Shown: positions 1 to 6,614 of the stretch, piece by piece
Numbering within the stretch: position 1 is the first letter of the stretch
Layout: each line of letters starts with the position of its first letter
From: Gemmatimonadaceae bacterium
GTDB taxonomy: Bacteria > Gemmatimonadota > Gemmatimonadetes > Gemmatimonadales > Gemmatimonadaceae
Assembly: GCA_014378185.1 (NCBI GenBank)
Contig: JACMOE010000614.1
Span: 1 to 9,125, forward strand
Reading direction: 5' to 3'
DNA: 9,125 bases
The notes under the pieces: generated by a model
Told to the model about the DNA's origin: nothing
The model's database searches: none
The model's input: only the letters and a program-made list of their open reading frames with translations
Program-made: the position numbers and the translations under genes

Positions 1-566
1 ACCACATGATCGCCGGCTGGCATCTCGCCCTTGATGCGGCGGTACAGGTACTTGTGCTCGAAGAACAGCACGCAGTCGTCGTCCCGGATGGCGGCCTTCA
101 TCAAACCCTTCGCGTCTTCCGCGGTACTCGGGTACACCACCTTGAGTCCGGGCGTATGGATGAAGCCGGCTTCAGGATTCTGCGAGTGAAAGGGCCCACC
201 ACGTACATAGCCTCCGCTCGGTCCGCGCACCACCATTGGCGTCGGCAGGAAGGCGCGATATCGCGCCGTCGCGACGTAGTTCGTGAGCATGTCGTACGCG
301 TTGGCGATGAAGTCGATGAATTGCATCTCCACCACGGGGCGCATGCCCATGTGTGCCGCGCCTGCCGCCGCGCCCACGATCCCGATCTCGGAGATCGGGC
401 TGTCGATGACTCGTGATTCCCCGAACTTCGCCTGCAGGCCATCGGTGACCTTGAACGCTCCGCCGTATGCGCCGATGTCCTCGCCAATCATGAACACATT
501 CGGATCGCGCTCCATCTCCTCGAACAGCGCCTCGCGAATCGCCTCGAGATACGTGATCTCCGCCAT
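1..566 (-). CDS. 2-oxoacid dehydrogenase E1 component, beta subunit (N-terminal 188 residues, cut by left edge)
   Basis: Beta subunit of a heterotetrameric thiamine-diphosphate E1 of the pyruvate or branched-chain 2-oxoacid dehydrogenase complex, a cytoplasmic enzyme that decarboxylates a 2-oxoacid and passes the acyl group to lipoyl-E2. The frame read leftwards from the ATG at 566-564 stays open to base 1. It starts MAEITYLEAIREALFEEMER and continues with the family signatures GEDIGAYGGAFKVT (residues 28-41), SPISEIG (56-62) with Glu60 in the place of the conserved cofactor-contacting Glu, and GGPFHSQNPE (123-132). The family is about 325 residues long, so roughly 57% is present and the C-terminal domain lies outside. 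Its ATG overlaps the E1 alpha stop by one base (TGATG), which suggests translational coupling; I see no good Shine-Dalgarno. Pyruvate versus branched-chain substrate cannot be decided from the sequence; the FEHKYLYRRIKGE segment looks more like the branched-chain/acetoin group. Confidence 0.95.
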   Translation of the reverse strand, partial: MAEITYLEAIREALFEEMERDPNVFMIGEDIGAYGGAFKVTDGLQAKFGESRVIDSPISEIGIVGAAAGAAHMGMRPVVEMQFIDFIANAYDMLTNYVATARYRAFLPTPMVVRGPSGGYVRGGPFHSQNPEAGFIHTPGLKVVYPSTAEDAKGLMKAAIRDDDCVLFFEHKYLYRRIKGEMPAGDHV

Positions 567-1714
567 CAGTCGGTCCGCGTGACGGGCACGTCGAACGTGC
601 CCCAGCCCTGCGGCCGCTCGTTCACCGCGACGGCAGCTCCCCTTCCCTCGCGGAACCACAGCGGTTTCTCGACGGCGGGAACGGCGTAGATGCCCACGAG
701 CGCGTCGAGGGGCTCGGGCGCGCCCGACGCCTCGGCAGCGTCGGTGGCCAGGTCGATCTCCCGTTGTACCCGGGCGTCGATCTCACCGAGCTCCGCGGAG
801 GTGACGCCTTCAGCGCCAAGCCGAGCGACGTAGCGATCGATCGGATCGTTTTCCCGTGCCCAGCGCTCTCCCTCGCCCTCCGGGACATAGGACTGGTTGT
901 CGTGCTCCGCGTGTCCCTTGCGGCGATACGTCATGAGTTCGACGATCGACGCGCCCTCGCCGCGGCGCGCGCGGACAACCGCGCGCTTCGTCGCCTCATA
1001 GGTGGCAATGACGTCGTTGCCGTCGGCGCGTTCGCCGGGCACGCCGTAGCCGATCGCCTTGTCCACCAGCCGCGCGGCCGCCGTCTGCTTCGACGTGGGC
1101 GTGGAGTACGCGTAGCCGTTGTTCTCGATGATCACCACGAGCGGGCACCGTTGCACCGCGGCGAAATTCATCCCTTCGTGAAACGCGCCTGTCGATGTCG
1201 CACCATCGCCGACGTACACGAGACCAACGCGCGTCTCGCCGCGCATCTTGAAGGTCAACGTCACGCCGGCCATCACGGGCACCATGTCACCAAGCGGCGA
1301 AATCTGCCCGATGAACCCGCGCACCGTGTCGCCGAAATGAATGTTCAGCTCGCGTCCGCGCGTCGGCGAATCACCGCGCGCCATGTACTGCTTGAGGATC
1401 TCGACCGGGCTGGCGCCCTTCACGAGCATCGACCCGAGGTTGCGGATGAGGGGGGAGAGGATATCGCCGTCGCGCAACGCGTACGCACTGCCAACGGAAT
1501 CCGCCTCCTGGCCGAGCGAGCGAAACAACCCGCCCACCACCTTCGTCTGGCGGTACAGGTTCACCAGCCGCTCCTCGAGCGAGCGGGTGAGGCGCATGAA
1601 GTAGTAGAGCTCGAGCCGCTGCGCGCGGGTGAGCGAAGTCTCGACGTCGCCTGTGGACTGCGGTGCCGCTGCTCGTCCTCCGCTCCGCGTCGATGCTGAC
1701 CGCGGCGCGGCCAC
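566..1714 (-). CDS. 2-oxoacid dehydrogenase E1 component, alpha subunit
   Basis: Catalytic alpha subunit, 382 residues, partner of the E1 beta gene that follows. The thiamine-diphosphate/Mg motif is visible as GDG (169-171) followed by NN (198-199) in VVIIENNGYAYSTP. TYRRKGHAEHD (262-272) corresponds to the conserved active-site or phosphorylation loop of E1 alpha. LGQEADSVGSAYALRDGD (68-85) and RGRELNIHFGD (119-129) are further family segments. The length is normal, with about 30 residues of low-complexity Ser/Ala/Arg-rich N-terminus before the conserved fold begins. The start is a GTG at 1714-1712 that shares one base with the stop of the upstream 97-residue gene (TAGTG); no other start is available before Met40. 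The substrate is pyruvate or a branched-chain 2-oxoacid. No E2 or E3 is present in the window; they may lie to the left or elsewhere. Confidence 0.95.
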   Translation of the reverse strand: MAAPRSASTRSGGRAAAPQSTGDVETSLTRAQRLELYYFMRLTRSLEERLVNLYRQTKVVGGLFRSLGQEADSVGSAYALRDGDILSPLIRNLGSMLVKGASPVEILKQYMARGDSPTRGRELNIHFGDTVRGFIGQISPLGDMVPVMAGVTLTFKMRGETRVGLVYVGDGATSTGAFHEGMNFAAVQRCPLVVIIENNGYAYSTPTSKQTAAARLVDKAIGYGVPGERADGNDVIATYEATKRAVVRARRGEGASIVELMTYRRKGHAEHDNQSYVPEGEGERWARENDPIDRYVARLGAEGVTSAELGEIDARVQREIDLATDAAEASGAPEPLDALVGIYAVPAVEKPLWFREGRGAAVAVNERPQGWGTFDVPVTRTD

Positions 1715-2007
1715 TAGTACGCCGCTTGGAGCGTGTGCGACGGATCTTCGCCGCGATGCACTTGCAGGAAGAACTTCTTCACGTTGCGGTCGAGGCGACT
1801 TTCCCCCATCTGGTCCGTGGCGACCTCGACGAAGGTGTAGTGCCCACCCTCGGCCCGGACGCTCAACTTCATCGCGCCCAACGGGCCAGCGAGTTGACGC
1901 GTGCGCGACGTGGTGGCAGCCGGCGACATTCCGAGCGCCGCGAAGAAGCGATCCGCCACGACGAGCACGTCGGCTGGCGGCATGTGACTGCGGTAGAAAT
2001 GACGCAT
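1714..2007 (-). CDS. Conserved-looking small protein of unknown function (97 aa)
   Basis: I do not recognise a named family. The protein begins MRHFYRSHMPPADVLVVADR; the frame is open further upstream, but that part overlaps the lipoprotein gene and reads as Arg/Ser-rich shadow sequence, so the ATG at 2007 is preferred. It contains a helix-like start (PADVLVVADRFFAALG), a segment LAGPLGAMKLSVRAEGGHYT that looks like beta strands, VEVATDQMGESRLDRNVKKF, and a short polar tail. There is no signal peptide or membrane segment, so it is probably cytoplasmic. Codon use is like its neighbours. It begins 4 nt after the lipoprotein stop and its TAG overlaps the GTG of E1 alpha by one base, so it is probably co-translated with E1. 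The alternating hydrophobic pattern would suit a small alpha/beta fold, but that is only a guess. Confidence 0.75.
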   Translation of the reverse strand: MRHFYRSHMPPADVLVVADRFFAALGMSPAATTSRTRQLAGPLGAMKLSVRAEGGHYTFVEVATDQMGESRLDRNVKKFFLQVHRGEDPSHTLQAAY

Positions 2008-2011
2008 GATC

Positions 2012-2452
2012 TTACGGTTTCCCGCTCCGCTCCGGGAGCACGTCCTGCATCCATTCCGTCTTCTCGAGCGGCCTGGACGCGTCGCCGTGAAACTGAATGC
2101 CGACGGCCCACTGCTCCGCACTCACGTAGTTGAGCTTGGCCGAGTAGGCGCCGACCTGGGGTGACTTGACGAAGCCGTCGTATGTGCGGGCCCCTTCGCG
2201 CGTGTTGGCGAAGATGCGCCCCTCGCCGGTCTCGATTGGCTGGCCCGTCTTCCGGTCCGTCACCTTGATGGTATAGATGACATCCTCCCGCGCATGCGGC
2301 GGGATGGGATCGGACGTGATGACCATCTTGTAGCTGTCCGTACCCTGGCGCAGTTCAAGCTGGTGATCTCCGCCGAAACACGACGCCACGCCAGCGAGCG
2401 TGGAGAGCAGCGCGGCCGCCGCGAGCCGTCGTGTGCCGGCGGCGTGCATCAT
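2012..2452 (-). CDS. Small predicted lipoprotein, beta-sandwich-like domain (146 aa)
   Basis: The product starts MMHAAGTRRLAAAALLSTLA and has a lipoprotein signal: basic n-region, hydrophobic stretch, then the lipobox VASC with Cys25 as the likely lipidated residue. The mature part of about 120 residues is rich in alternating strands (EDVIYTIKVTDRKTGQPIE, GAYSAKLNYVSAEQWAVGIQF). That pattern loosely recalls FixH/YtkA-type immunoglobulin-like domains, though I cannot assign the family firmly. The start is ambiguous between two adjacent ATGs at 2452 and 2449; the ATGATG overlaps the TGA of ino1, and a GGAG lies 11 nt before the first. The open frame extends further upstream into ino1 but has no signal-peptide logic there. 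Its place between ino1 and the E1 genes suggests co-expression with inositol-lipid synthesis; its role is unknown. Confidence 0.8.
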   Translation of the reverse strand: MMHAAGTRRLAAAALLSTLAGVASCFGGDHQLELRQGTDSYKMVITSDPIPPHAREDVIYTIKVTDRKTGQPIETGEGRIFANTREGARTYDGFVKSPQVGAYSAKLNYVSAEQWAVGIQFHGDASRPLEKTEWMQDVLPERSGKP

Positions 2453-3780
2453 GACTGGTAATACTCCAGGCCGAGGTGCGTGATCTGCTCCTCGCCCATG
2501 AGGTGGCGCAACGTGTTCTTCAACTTCGTCTGCTGGATGAACAGGTCGTGCTCCGCCTGCAATCCCGGCGCCGTCATGGGGCTCTTGTAGTAGAACGACA
2601 GCCATTCCTGGATGCCCTTCATGCCTGCCCGCTGGGCGAAGTCGCTGAACAACGCGAGGTCGAGCACGAGCGGCGCGGCGAGGATCGAGTCACGGCAGAG
2701 GAAGTTGACCTTGATCTGCATCGGGTAGCCCATCCAGCCCACGATGTCGATGTTGTCCCAGCCTTCCTTGTTGTCGCCGCGCGGCGGATAGTAGTTGATG
2801 CGCACCACGTGCGTAAAGTCCTTGTACAGCTCCGGATACTTCTCGGGCTGCAGGATGGTGTGCAGCACGGAGAGCTTCGACTCTTCCTTCGTCTTGAACG
2901 ACGCCGGATCGTCGAGCACTTCCCCGTCGCGGTTGCCGAGGATGTTCGTGGAGTACCAGCCGGCGAGGCCGAGCATGCGCGCCTTGATGCCTGGCGCGAT
3001 GATGGTCTTCATCCAGGTCTGGCCCGTCTTGAAATCCTTGCCCGAGATCGGCACGCCCTTGTCATTCGCGAGCTGCACGAGCGCCGGGATATCCACGGAC
3101 AGGTTCGGCGCGCCATTGCAGAACGGGACGCCCTCCATCAGCGCCGCGTAGGCATAGAGCATCGACGGGGCGATCACCTCGTCGTTGTTCTCCATCGCCT
3201 TCTCGAACTGCTCGAGCGTGGCATGCTGCGGGCCGGGCCGGATGAAGATCTCGGTGGACGCGCACCATACGATCACGAGGCGGTCGCAGTTGTGCTTCGC
3301 CTTGAAATCCCGCATGTCCTGGCGGAGCTGCTCGGCCAGATCGCGCTTGGTCTTGCCCTTCTTCACGTTCGTGCCGTGCAGCCGCGTGACGTAATGGTTC
3401 TCGAACACCGCCGGCATCGGCTTGATGGCCGAGAGGAAGTCCTTGATCGGCTCGAGGTGCTTGTCTTCCAGTACACCGGCCTTTTTCGCGGCGGTGTACG
3501 CGTCATCCGGAATGGGATCCCACGCACCAAACACGATGTCCTTCAGCTCGGCGAGCGGGACGAAGTCCTTGATGAGCGGCGCGCGGTTGTCCGTGCGCTT
3601 GCCAAGCCGGATGGTGGCCATCTGGGTGAGCGAGCCGATGGGGCTGCCCGTGCCGCGGCGGATGTTCTCGACGCCCGCCATGAACGTCGTGGCAACGGCG
3701 CCGAGACCGGGGGTAAGGATGCCGAGCGTGCCGGTGGCGGGGCGCGGCGCGGACCGCTTGTCAGAAGTGGAACCTTGCAC
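2449..3780 (-). CDS. ino1: myo-Inositol-1-phosphate synthase
   Basis: Cytoplasmic NAD-dependent isomerase (443 aa) that turns glucose-6-phosphate into 1L-myo-inositol-1-phosphate, the first step of inositol synthesis. A nucleotide-binding glycine segment GTLGILTPGLGAVATTFMAG lies at 17-36. PNLSVDIPALVQLAND (225-240) and SGKDFKTGQTWMKT (246-259) match the conserved core around the catalytic lysines. YYPPRGDNKEGWDNIDIVGW (330-349) and FLCRDSILAAPLVLDLALF (360-378) are the other family blocks. Length is normal for the bacterial enzyme. The frame is open about 590 nt further upstream, but that part overlaps the phosphatidyltransferase gene. The GTG at 3780 is chosen because AAGGAG lies 5 nt before it, directly after the upstream TAA. 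The gene sits 11 nt after a PIP-synthase-like gene that would use its product, and overlaps the following lipoprotein gene. Confidence 0.95.
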   Translation of the reverse strand: MQGSTSDKRSAPRPATGTLGILTPGLGAVATTFMAGVENIRRGTGSPIGSLTQMATIRLGKRTDNRAPLIKDFVPLAELKDIVFGAWDPIPDDAYTAAKKAGVLEDKHLEPIKDFLSAIKPMPAVFENHYVTRLHGTNVKKGKTKRDLAEQLRQDMRDFKAKHNCDRLVIVWCASTEIFIRPGPQHATLEQFEKAMENNDEVIAPSMLYAYAALMEGVPFCNGAPNLSVDIPALVQLANDKGVPISGKDFKTGQTWMKTIIAPGIKARMLGLAGWYSTNILGNRDGEVLDDPASFKTKEESKLSVLHTILQPEKYPELYKDFTHVVRINYYPPRGDNKEGWDNIDIVGWMGYPMQIKVNFLCRDSILAAPLVLDLALFSDFAQRAGMKGIQEWLSFYYKSPMTAPGLQAEHDLFIQQTKLKNTLRHLMGEEQITHLGLEYYQS

Positions 3781-3791
3781 TGGATCTCCTT
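3781..3791 (-). promoter_or_regulatory. Ribosome binding site that fixes the ino1 GTG start
   Basis: Read on the minus strand, the 11 nt between the phosphatidyltransferase stop and ino1 are AAGGAGATCCA. This gives a near-ideal Shine-Dalgarno (AAGGAG, 3791-3786) with a 5-nt spacer before the GTG at 3780-3778. Confidence 0.85.
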
Positions 3792-4484
3792 TTAGACGAG
3801 GGCGCGGCGTGCGGCGGCGGGCAGGGATCCGGGACTGGCCTCGGCTTCCGTGCGCGCCGACGCGGCAGCTGCTCGCGTGGTCGCGGAATAGACGAACACG
3901 ACGCGCTGGATCACAGTGATCCAGGCCGTGACGGTCAGAACGACGATGATGATGGCCAACGGCCATCCGTTGAAGAACAGCCCGAACAATGCCTGTGGTG
4001 CCGCCATGAGCACGACACGCTCGGGACGCTGAAGCATACCTACCTTTGCGTCGAGTCCAAGCGCTTCGGCGCGCGCCCGCGTGTACGACGTCAGGAAAGC
4101 GCCAAGGAGACCCAGCAGTGCCGTGATCATCAATGGCACGCTGTGGTGCAACCCACTCGTAGCGTAGAACACCGCCAACCCGCCCAGGACGAACCCGTCG
4201 GCGAGACGGTCGAGCGTGGAGTCGAGGAACGCGCCGAACGTGGAGCTGAGGTTGGAGCGGCGCGCCACCGTGCCCGCAAGCACGTCGAACAGGGCCGTGA
4301 TCGACAGGAACCAGCCCCCCGTCTTGATGTGCCCGGTGGCGTAGATGATGCCGCCGACCACCGTGCACACCGTACCGAATACGGTGATCGTATTCGGATG
4401 CACGCGACGCTCAACCAGCCAGTCTGCCACTGGATCGATGAGCCGCAAGTAGCCGTTTTTCACCCAGTCGGGCAGAAGCGTCAT
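3792..4484 (-). CDS. CDP-alcohol phosphatidyltransferase, phosphatidylinositol-phosphate synthase type
   Basis: Integral membrane enzyme (230 aa) of the CDP-alcohol phosphatidyltransferase family. The family joins a CDP-activated lipid to an alcohol; here inositol-1-phosphate is the likely acceptor, giving phosphatidylinositol phosphate. Several hydrophobic segments are visible (about 33-50, 55-70, 94-110, 116-134, 156-175, 175-198). The signature DxxDGxxAR(x8)GxxxDxxxD is present at 67-92 as DVLAGTVARR...GAFLDSTLD. The second Asp is replaced by Ala70 (codon GCG); all other signature residues are kept. SYTRARAEALGLDAKVGMLQ (133-152) followed by RPERV resembles the inositol-phosphate-binding part of mycobacterial PgsA1. 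The C-terminal 30 residues are Ala/Arg-rich and cytosolic-looking. A GGAG lies 4 nt before the ATG. With ino1 11 nt downstream it forms a two-step inositol-lipid pathway. Whether the Ala70 variant is active is uncertain. Confidence 0.9.
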   Translation of the reverse strand: MTLLPDWVKNGYLRLIDPVADWLVERRVHPNTITVFGTVCTVVGGIIYATGHIKTGGWFLSITALFDVLAGTVARRSNLSSTFGAFLDSTLDRLADGFVLGGLAVFYATSGLHHSVPLMITALLGLLGAFLTSYTRARAEALGLDAKVGMLQRPERVVLMAAPQALFGLFFNGWPLAIIIVVLTVTAWITVIQRVVFVYSATTRAAAASARTEAEASPGSLPAAARRALV

Positions 4485-4646
4485 GCGGCTCCGAGTCGCA
4501 CAGAGGTCTCGCAGCCTGCCATGCGCGCAGCGGTAACGAGTGGCGAAAAAGCGAACGGGCCGGAGTGTGGGCTCCGTCTCGGGAATGTATGCAGGGTCAC
4601 CATGTCCAGCAACCGACGAAGAGCCAACGTCCAGCGCTCGCCTCGA
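4485..4646. other. Intergenic gap between a lipoprotein gene and the operon start
   Basis: This 162-nt gap separates two minus-strand genes. It holds the weak candidate promoter and a small inverted repeat, CGGAG (4561-4565) with CTCCG (4572-4576). A five-T run on the minus strand lies more than ten bases beyond the repeat, so it is a poor terminator. It is unclear whether the lipoprotein is transcribed with the operon. Confidence 0.5.
4584..4612 (-). promoter_or_regulatory. Candidate promoter for the inositol-lipid/E1 operon
   Basis: On the minus strand a TTGCTG (4612-4607) is separated by 17 nt from TACATT (4589-4584). The boxes match the sigma-70 consensus at about 3/6 and 4/6. Spacing and position (about 100 nt upstream of the first operon gene) fit, but the match is weak. 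Confidence 0.25.
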
Positions 4647-4997
4647 TCAGGGAACGCTCCACACATACAGCCCGGTGAGCGACACGTCGCGGCTGCCATA
4701 CGTGCGCGATCCATCAACCGTGACGGCCTTGAACGTCACCTTGGTGCCACTCGCAACGCCTTGCACCGGCACCCGCTCCACGGTATTGGCAGGCACCTGA
4801 CGCAGGAACAGCTCGCTGCCGCCCGTTGGCGTGGCATAAACGTTCACGGCCTGGCTCAGGTTGTTCGTGACCTGCACGGACAACTCGGAGGTCGCCGCTG
4901 GTGCGGTGCGCACTTCGGCAGCACGACCGCCACAGGCGGTGGCAGTGGCGGCGATCAGCGCAAGCGACAGCAGGGCCGCTCTCGGTGAAACTTTCAT
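4647..4997 (-). CDS. Small predicted lipoprotein of unknown function (116 aa)
   Basis: The product starts MKVSPRAALLSLALIAATAT and continues AC, a typical lipoprotein signal with Cys22 as the likely lipidated residue. The mature part begins with a Gly/Ala/Thr-rich linker (about 23-38), followed by a compact strand-rich domain (SELSVQVTNNLSQAVNVYA, then LFLRQVPANTVERVPVQG, ending TGLYVWSVP). I do not recognise the family; the pattern suggests a small beta-sandwich on the periplasmic side. The frame is open 20 codons further upstream, but the ATG at 4997 is chosen because GAGGAG lies 6-7 nt before it and the signal peptide starts there. It is transcribed away from the serine-hydrolase gene. A 162-nt gap separates it from the downstream inositol-lipid operon, so it may be a single-gene unit. 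Confidence 0.8.
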   Translation of the reverse strand: MKVSPRAALLSLALIAATATACGGRAAEVRTAPAATSELSVQVTNNLSQAVNVYATPTGGSELFLRQVPANTVERVPVQGVASGTKVTFKAVTVDGSRTYGSRDVSLTGLYVWSVP

Positions 4998-5025
4998 GAA
5001 CTGCTCCTCATGGTGATCGGTCGGA

Positions 5026-5040
5026 CGCTCAGGATGAGCG
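5026..5040. repeat. Perfect inverted repeat in the lipoprotein gene leader
   Basis: CGCTCA-GGA-TGAGCG forms a 6-bp stem with a 3-nt loop, 29 nt upstream of the lipoprotein start at 4997. It could be an mRNA hairpin or a protein-binding site. The half-site TGAGCG occurs again at 5098-5103. Confidence 0.5.
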
Positions 5041-5187
5041 CGTTGCCCGCAAGACACGTGCGAGATGCGCTACAACGTGGAGGTTACTCGGAAAGCCTGA
5101 GCGGCGCCACCTCGTGCGCAGCATCGGCCCGTCCTCCTGAAATTCATGCGCGGATTTGCCTGGTGGAGCAGGATGCCGGGCAAGTGA

Positions 5188-5217
5188 TTGCGCGCCGCAC
5201 CGCGCATGGCGTACACT
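5188..5217 (+). promoter_or_regulatory. Candidate promoter for the serine hydrolase/symporter pair
   Basis: TTGCGC (5188-5193) is followed after 18 nt by TACACT (5212-5217). Both boxes are partial sigma-70 matches. It would give a leader of about 100 nt before the ATG at 5322. Confidence 0.3.
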
Positions 5218-5321
5218 AGCACGCCAGGACGCACAGACTTCCCAATTGCCCGCATCCGACTCACGGCCGTCGCCACGCCGGCGACCACGACACCATCCAG
5301 TCGCCGCCACACTCCGCTTCC

Positions 5322-6614
5322 ATGCATCGTTCGCCCCAGAACGTCCGGCACTTGCCACCGCCCCTTCTTGCCGCCCTGGCCGGCTTGATCATCGCGGTCG
5401 CCGTGCCCTGTCGCGCCGCGGCGCAGGCGCACAAGGCGCCTGCGTCAACCACCCGGGAGAAGGATCGCGCCGGCCGCAGCGTCGCCTCCGCGACGCGGCG
5501 CAGCCTTCGCGATTCGCTGCAGGCCATCCTCGATCGTGCCGTGAGCGACAGCGCGTTTCCGGGTGCTGTGGCCGTCATCGGCTCCCACACCGGCCCGATC
5601 GTCTCCGTCACCGCAGGGCGCCAGGACTGGGGATCGGAGTACAAGACGACCATCTCCACGCTCTGGGACCTCGCTTCGCTCACCAAGGTGGTCGGCACCA
5701 CGTCCGCCCTGATGCAGCTCGTGGAATCCGGCAAGGTCGACCTGGACGCGCCGGTGCAGCAGTACCTGCCAGAGTGGGAAGGCGCGAACAAGGATCAGGT
5801 CACGGTGCGCCAGCTCATGACGCACCAGGGGGGCCTGCCGCCGTTCAAGCAATATTTCAAGGCCAACGTCTCCCCTGATTCCACGTATCACCTGTTCCTC
5901 AACACCCCGCTCGACACGCTGCCCGGCGTGCGAATGGCGTACAGCGACATCGGCTTCATCCTGCTGGGCAAACTGGTGGAACGCGTCAGCGGCGAGTCGC
6001 TCGATCACTACGTGGTGACCCATGTTTTCCAGCCGCTGGGCATGCGTGACACGCGCTACAAGCCGTCGAAAACGGAACGGTATCGGACGGCCCCCACCGA
6101 GATCGATCCGTGGCGCGGACGCAAGCTCAATGGCGAGGTGCACGACGAAAACGCCTACGCACTCGGACAGGTATCGGGTCACGCCGGCCTGTTCAGCACG
6201 GCCCGTGACTTGGAGAAGCTCGCCGGCGCCTACCTGAACGGCGGAGCGGTCGGCGGCGGCCGGCTTGCTGGCGCCGAAACCATTCGGCGGTTCACGACCG
6301 TCGTCGATTCCACGTTCTCGAGCCGCGCCCTGGGCTGGGACACGCCGAGCGCCAACGGCTCCGCGGGGCATTTCATCCGGCGACCGGCGTTCGGGCACAC
6401 CGGCTTCACCGGCACGTCCCTGTGGATCGCCCCGCAGCACGACCTCTATGTCATCCTGCTCACGGCCCGCGTGAATCCCACACGTGAGCACAACAAGATC
6501 GGTCCGGTGCGTGTCGCTGTCGCTGACGCAACGATGCGGGCGCTCATGCCAGCCGTCGTTGCCGACATCGAAGCACATCCTGCGTCCGTTACCCCTGCCT
6601 CGGGACGTCCATGA
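5322..6614 (+). CDS. Exported serine hydrolase, beta-lactamase class C/PBP-like family
   Basis: A 430-aa penicillin-binding-protein-like serine hydrolase. A Sec signal peptide is clear: RSPQNVRH, a hydrophobic stretch (about 11-30) and a likely signal peptidase I site after AAAQA (residue 36), so it acts in the periplasm or outside. The catalytic motifs are SLTK (Ser119, Lys122), YSD (207-209, in place of the YxN of classical class C enzymes) and HTG (359-361). GHAGLFSTARDLEKLA (286-301) is another family block. The C-terminal FGHTGFTGTSLWIAPQHDLY segment resembles the subgroup with Bacillus YbbE-like and NagZ-associated hydrolases rather than true beta-lactamases. The substrate is not shown by the sequence; a peptidoglycan amide or ester is likely. 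The ATG has no Shine-Dalgarno in front. Its last four bases (ATGA) overlap the symporter start, so the two are probably coupled. Confidence 0.9.
   Translation: MHRSPQNVRHLPPPLLAALAGLIIAVAVPCRAAAQAHKAPASTTREKDRAGRSVASATRRSLRDSLQAILDRAVSDSAFPGAVAVIGSHTGPIVSVTAGRQDWGSEYKTTISTLWDLASLTKVVGTTSALMQLVESGKVDLDAPVQQYLPEWEGANKDQVTVRQLMTHQGGLPPFKQYFKANVSPDSTYHLFLNTPLDTLPGVRMAYSDIGFILLGKLVERVSGESLDHYVVTHVFQPLGMRDTRYKPSKTERYRTAPTEIDPWRGRKLNGEVHDENAYALGQVSGHAGLFSTARDLEKLAGAYLNGGAVGGGRLAGAETIRRFTTVVDSTFSSRALGWDTPSANGSAGHFIRRPAFGHTGFTGTSLWIAPQHDLYVILLTARVNPTREHNKIGPVRVAVADATMRALMPAVVADIEAHPASVTPASGRP

Larger units (their letters stand above)
4998..5321. other. Divergent intergenic region
   Basis: 324 nt lie between a leftward lipoprotein gene and a rightward serine-hydrolase gene, so the region should hold two promoters. 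I see a perfect 6-bp hairpin at 5026-5040 and a weak rightward promoter at 5188-5217. I see no convincing leftward promoter and no convincing RNA gene. Short open frames here lack ribosome binding sites and do not look coding. Confidence 0.6.

Noticed and set aside
2476..3795. Long plus-strand open frame (439 codons) opposite ino1
   Set aside because: It mirrors the ino1 gene and is rich in Arg, His, Leu and Val as expected for the complement of GC-rich coding DNA; ino1 has clear family motifs and a ribosome binding site.
4546..4576. Possible terminator after the lipoprotein gene
   Set aside because: The stem is only 5 bp and the T run on the minus strand is more than ten bases away from it.
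4481..4717. Minus-strand 78-codon frame ending in ATGA overlap with the PIP synthase start
   Set aside because: It overlaps the end of the upstream lipoprotein gene, has no ribosome binding site, and its Arg/Ser/Cys mix looks random. A short leader peptide cannot be excluded but is not supported.
5445..6578. Minus-strand open frame (377 codons) opposite the serine hydrolase
   Set aside because: Arg/His/Gly/Val-rich translation without domain motifs; it is the complement of a well-supported gene.
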